NCBI GenBank assembly: GCA_003220195.1
Contig: QHRT01000150.1
Span: 1-5,851, forward strand
From: Candidatus Rokuibacteriota bacterium
GTDB lineage: Bacteria > Methylomirabilota > Methylomirabilia > Rokubacteriales > CSP1-6
Direction: 5' to 3'
Length of the DNA stretch: 5,851 bases
In this document: positions 5,421 through 5,851 of the stretch, one piece after another
Numbering within the stretch: position 1 is the first letter of the stretch
Layout: every line of letters starts with the position of its first letter
The notes under the pieces: model-generated
Seen by the model: the letters and a program-made list of their open reading frames with translations, nothing else
What the model was told of the DNA's origin: nothing
Database searches by the model: none
Translations under genes and position numbers: made by a program

Positions 5421-5851
5421 GTGGCGAGCCGGCAGCAGCGCCGGGACCGTCTGGTCTTTCTCGTCCCGAGCATGACGGTGCTCGCCGTCATCCTCTTCTA
5501 TCCGCTCGCGTACAGCATCGGGCTCAGCTTTTACAACTACTACCTGCCTGTCCCGCGAACGACGTTCGTCGGTCTCGACAACTTCCGATTCATCCTGGGC
5601 GACGAGGCGTTCTGGGATGCGCTCGGCGTGACCGCGCGATTCACGGGAGCCGCCGTCGTCATCGAGATCGTACTCGGCATCGCTGTCGCGTTGCTGCTCG
5701 ACTCTCGGATCCCGTGCCGTCGCGTCGTCAACACCGTGGTGCTGCTCCCCATGGCGATCACGCCCGCGGTGGCCGGCCTGCTCATGCGGTGGATGTTCGA
5801 GAGCAACTGGGGGCTGGTGAACTACTTCCTCGGCCTGGTCGGCGTGCCCGG
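5421..5851 (+). CDS. ABC transporter permease, MalF/UgpA type (N-terminal 143 residues, 3' truncated by the window)
   Basis: The frame opens at GTG 5421, 4 bases after the binding-protein stop, and stays open to the window edge. It encodes the first 143 residues of an inner-membrane permease. Basic residues (R-Q-Q-R-R-D-R) precede the first transmembrane helix at about 11-37 (L-V-F-L-V-P-S through G-L-S-F). The family motif F-V-G-L-D-N-F is at 49-55, a second helix spans about 74-93 and a third about 102-122 with L-L-P-M-A-I-T-P-A-V. W-M-F followed by G-L-V-N (124-134) is also usual for MalF/UgpA proteins. The EAA loop lies beyond the window. The large periplasmic loop of enterobacterial MalF is absent, so it is more like UgpA. 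ATG 5472 in the same frame is rejected as start because it would cut into the first helix. A clear Shine-Dalgarno is lacking, so translation is probably coupled to the binding-protein gene. Confidence 0.9.
   Translation, partial: MASRQQRRDRLVFLVPSMTVLAVILFYPLAYSIGLSFYNYYLPVPRTTFVGLDNFRFILGDEAFWDALGVTARFTGAAVVIEIVLGIAVALLLDSRIPCRRVVNTVVLLPMAITPAVAGLLMRWMFESNWGLVNYFLGLVGVP

Noticed and set aside
3913..5475. Plus-strand 520-codon frame overlapping the methyltransferase end and the binding protein
   Set aside because: Its translation is low-complexity Arg/Gly/Ala with no motif; the binding-protein frame in the same place is well supported.
4043..5491. Long minus-strand open frame (482 codons) opposite the solute-binding protein
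   Set aside because: The translation is rich in Arg, Leu, Val and His with no recognisable domain, and it lies over a clear gene with signal peptide and family motifs. Long antisense frames are expected in DNA this GC-rich.

Overview
The window is a densely packed, GC-rich stretch (roughly two thirds G+C by eye) with every gene on the + strand. Its coding style is high G/C in third codon positions, several GTG starts and genes separated by 4 to 25 bases or overlapping. The solute-binding protein has a cleavable signal peptide with no lipobox cysteine, which suggests a periplasm and so a diderm (Gram-negative-type) bacterium. A soil or sediment proteobacterium or a Methylomirabilota/Rokubacteria-like lineage would fit, but nothing here fixes the taxon. 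I see no tRNA, rRNA, CRISPR array, insertion sequence or phage gene.

Layout. Bases 1-213 are the C-terminal end of a MalG/UgpE-type ABC permease. It is followed by a MalK/UgpC-type ATPase (232-1290), a cytoplasmic endonuclease/exonuclease/phosphatase (EEP) fold hydrolase (1316-2182), a LicC-like phosphocholine cytidylyltransferase-family nucleotidyltransferase (2202-2966), and a short methionine-synthase-II-like zinc methyltransferase (2963-4021). These five genes look like one transcription unit. A 90-base gap (4022-4111) then holds a plausible sigma70-type promoter. It precedes a second transporter set: a periplasmic solute-binding protein (4112-5416) and the N-terminal part of a MalF/UgpA-type permease (5421 to the window end).

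How they may work together (inference). A CUT1-type importer brings in a sugar-like or polyol-phosphate-like solute. The EEP enzyme lacks a signal peptide and would act on it, or on a phosphodiester derived from it, in the cytoplasm, much as the unrelated UgpQ serves the Ugp system. The LicC-like enzyme would activate a phosphorylated product with CTP, and the MetE-like protein would transfer a methyl or alkyl group to or from a thiol. This combination of importer, EEP hydrolase, cytidylyltransferase and Zn-thiol methyltransferase is the most interesting feature of the window. It suggests uptake and recycling of a phospho-headgroup compound, but the substrate cannot be read from sequence. The binding protein and MalF permease at the right edge start a new transporter module, so the enzyme genes sit between two transporter modules.
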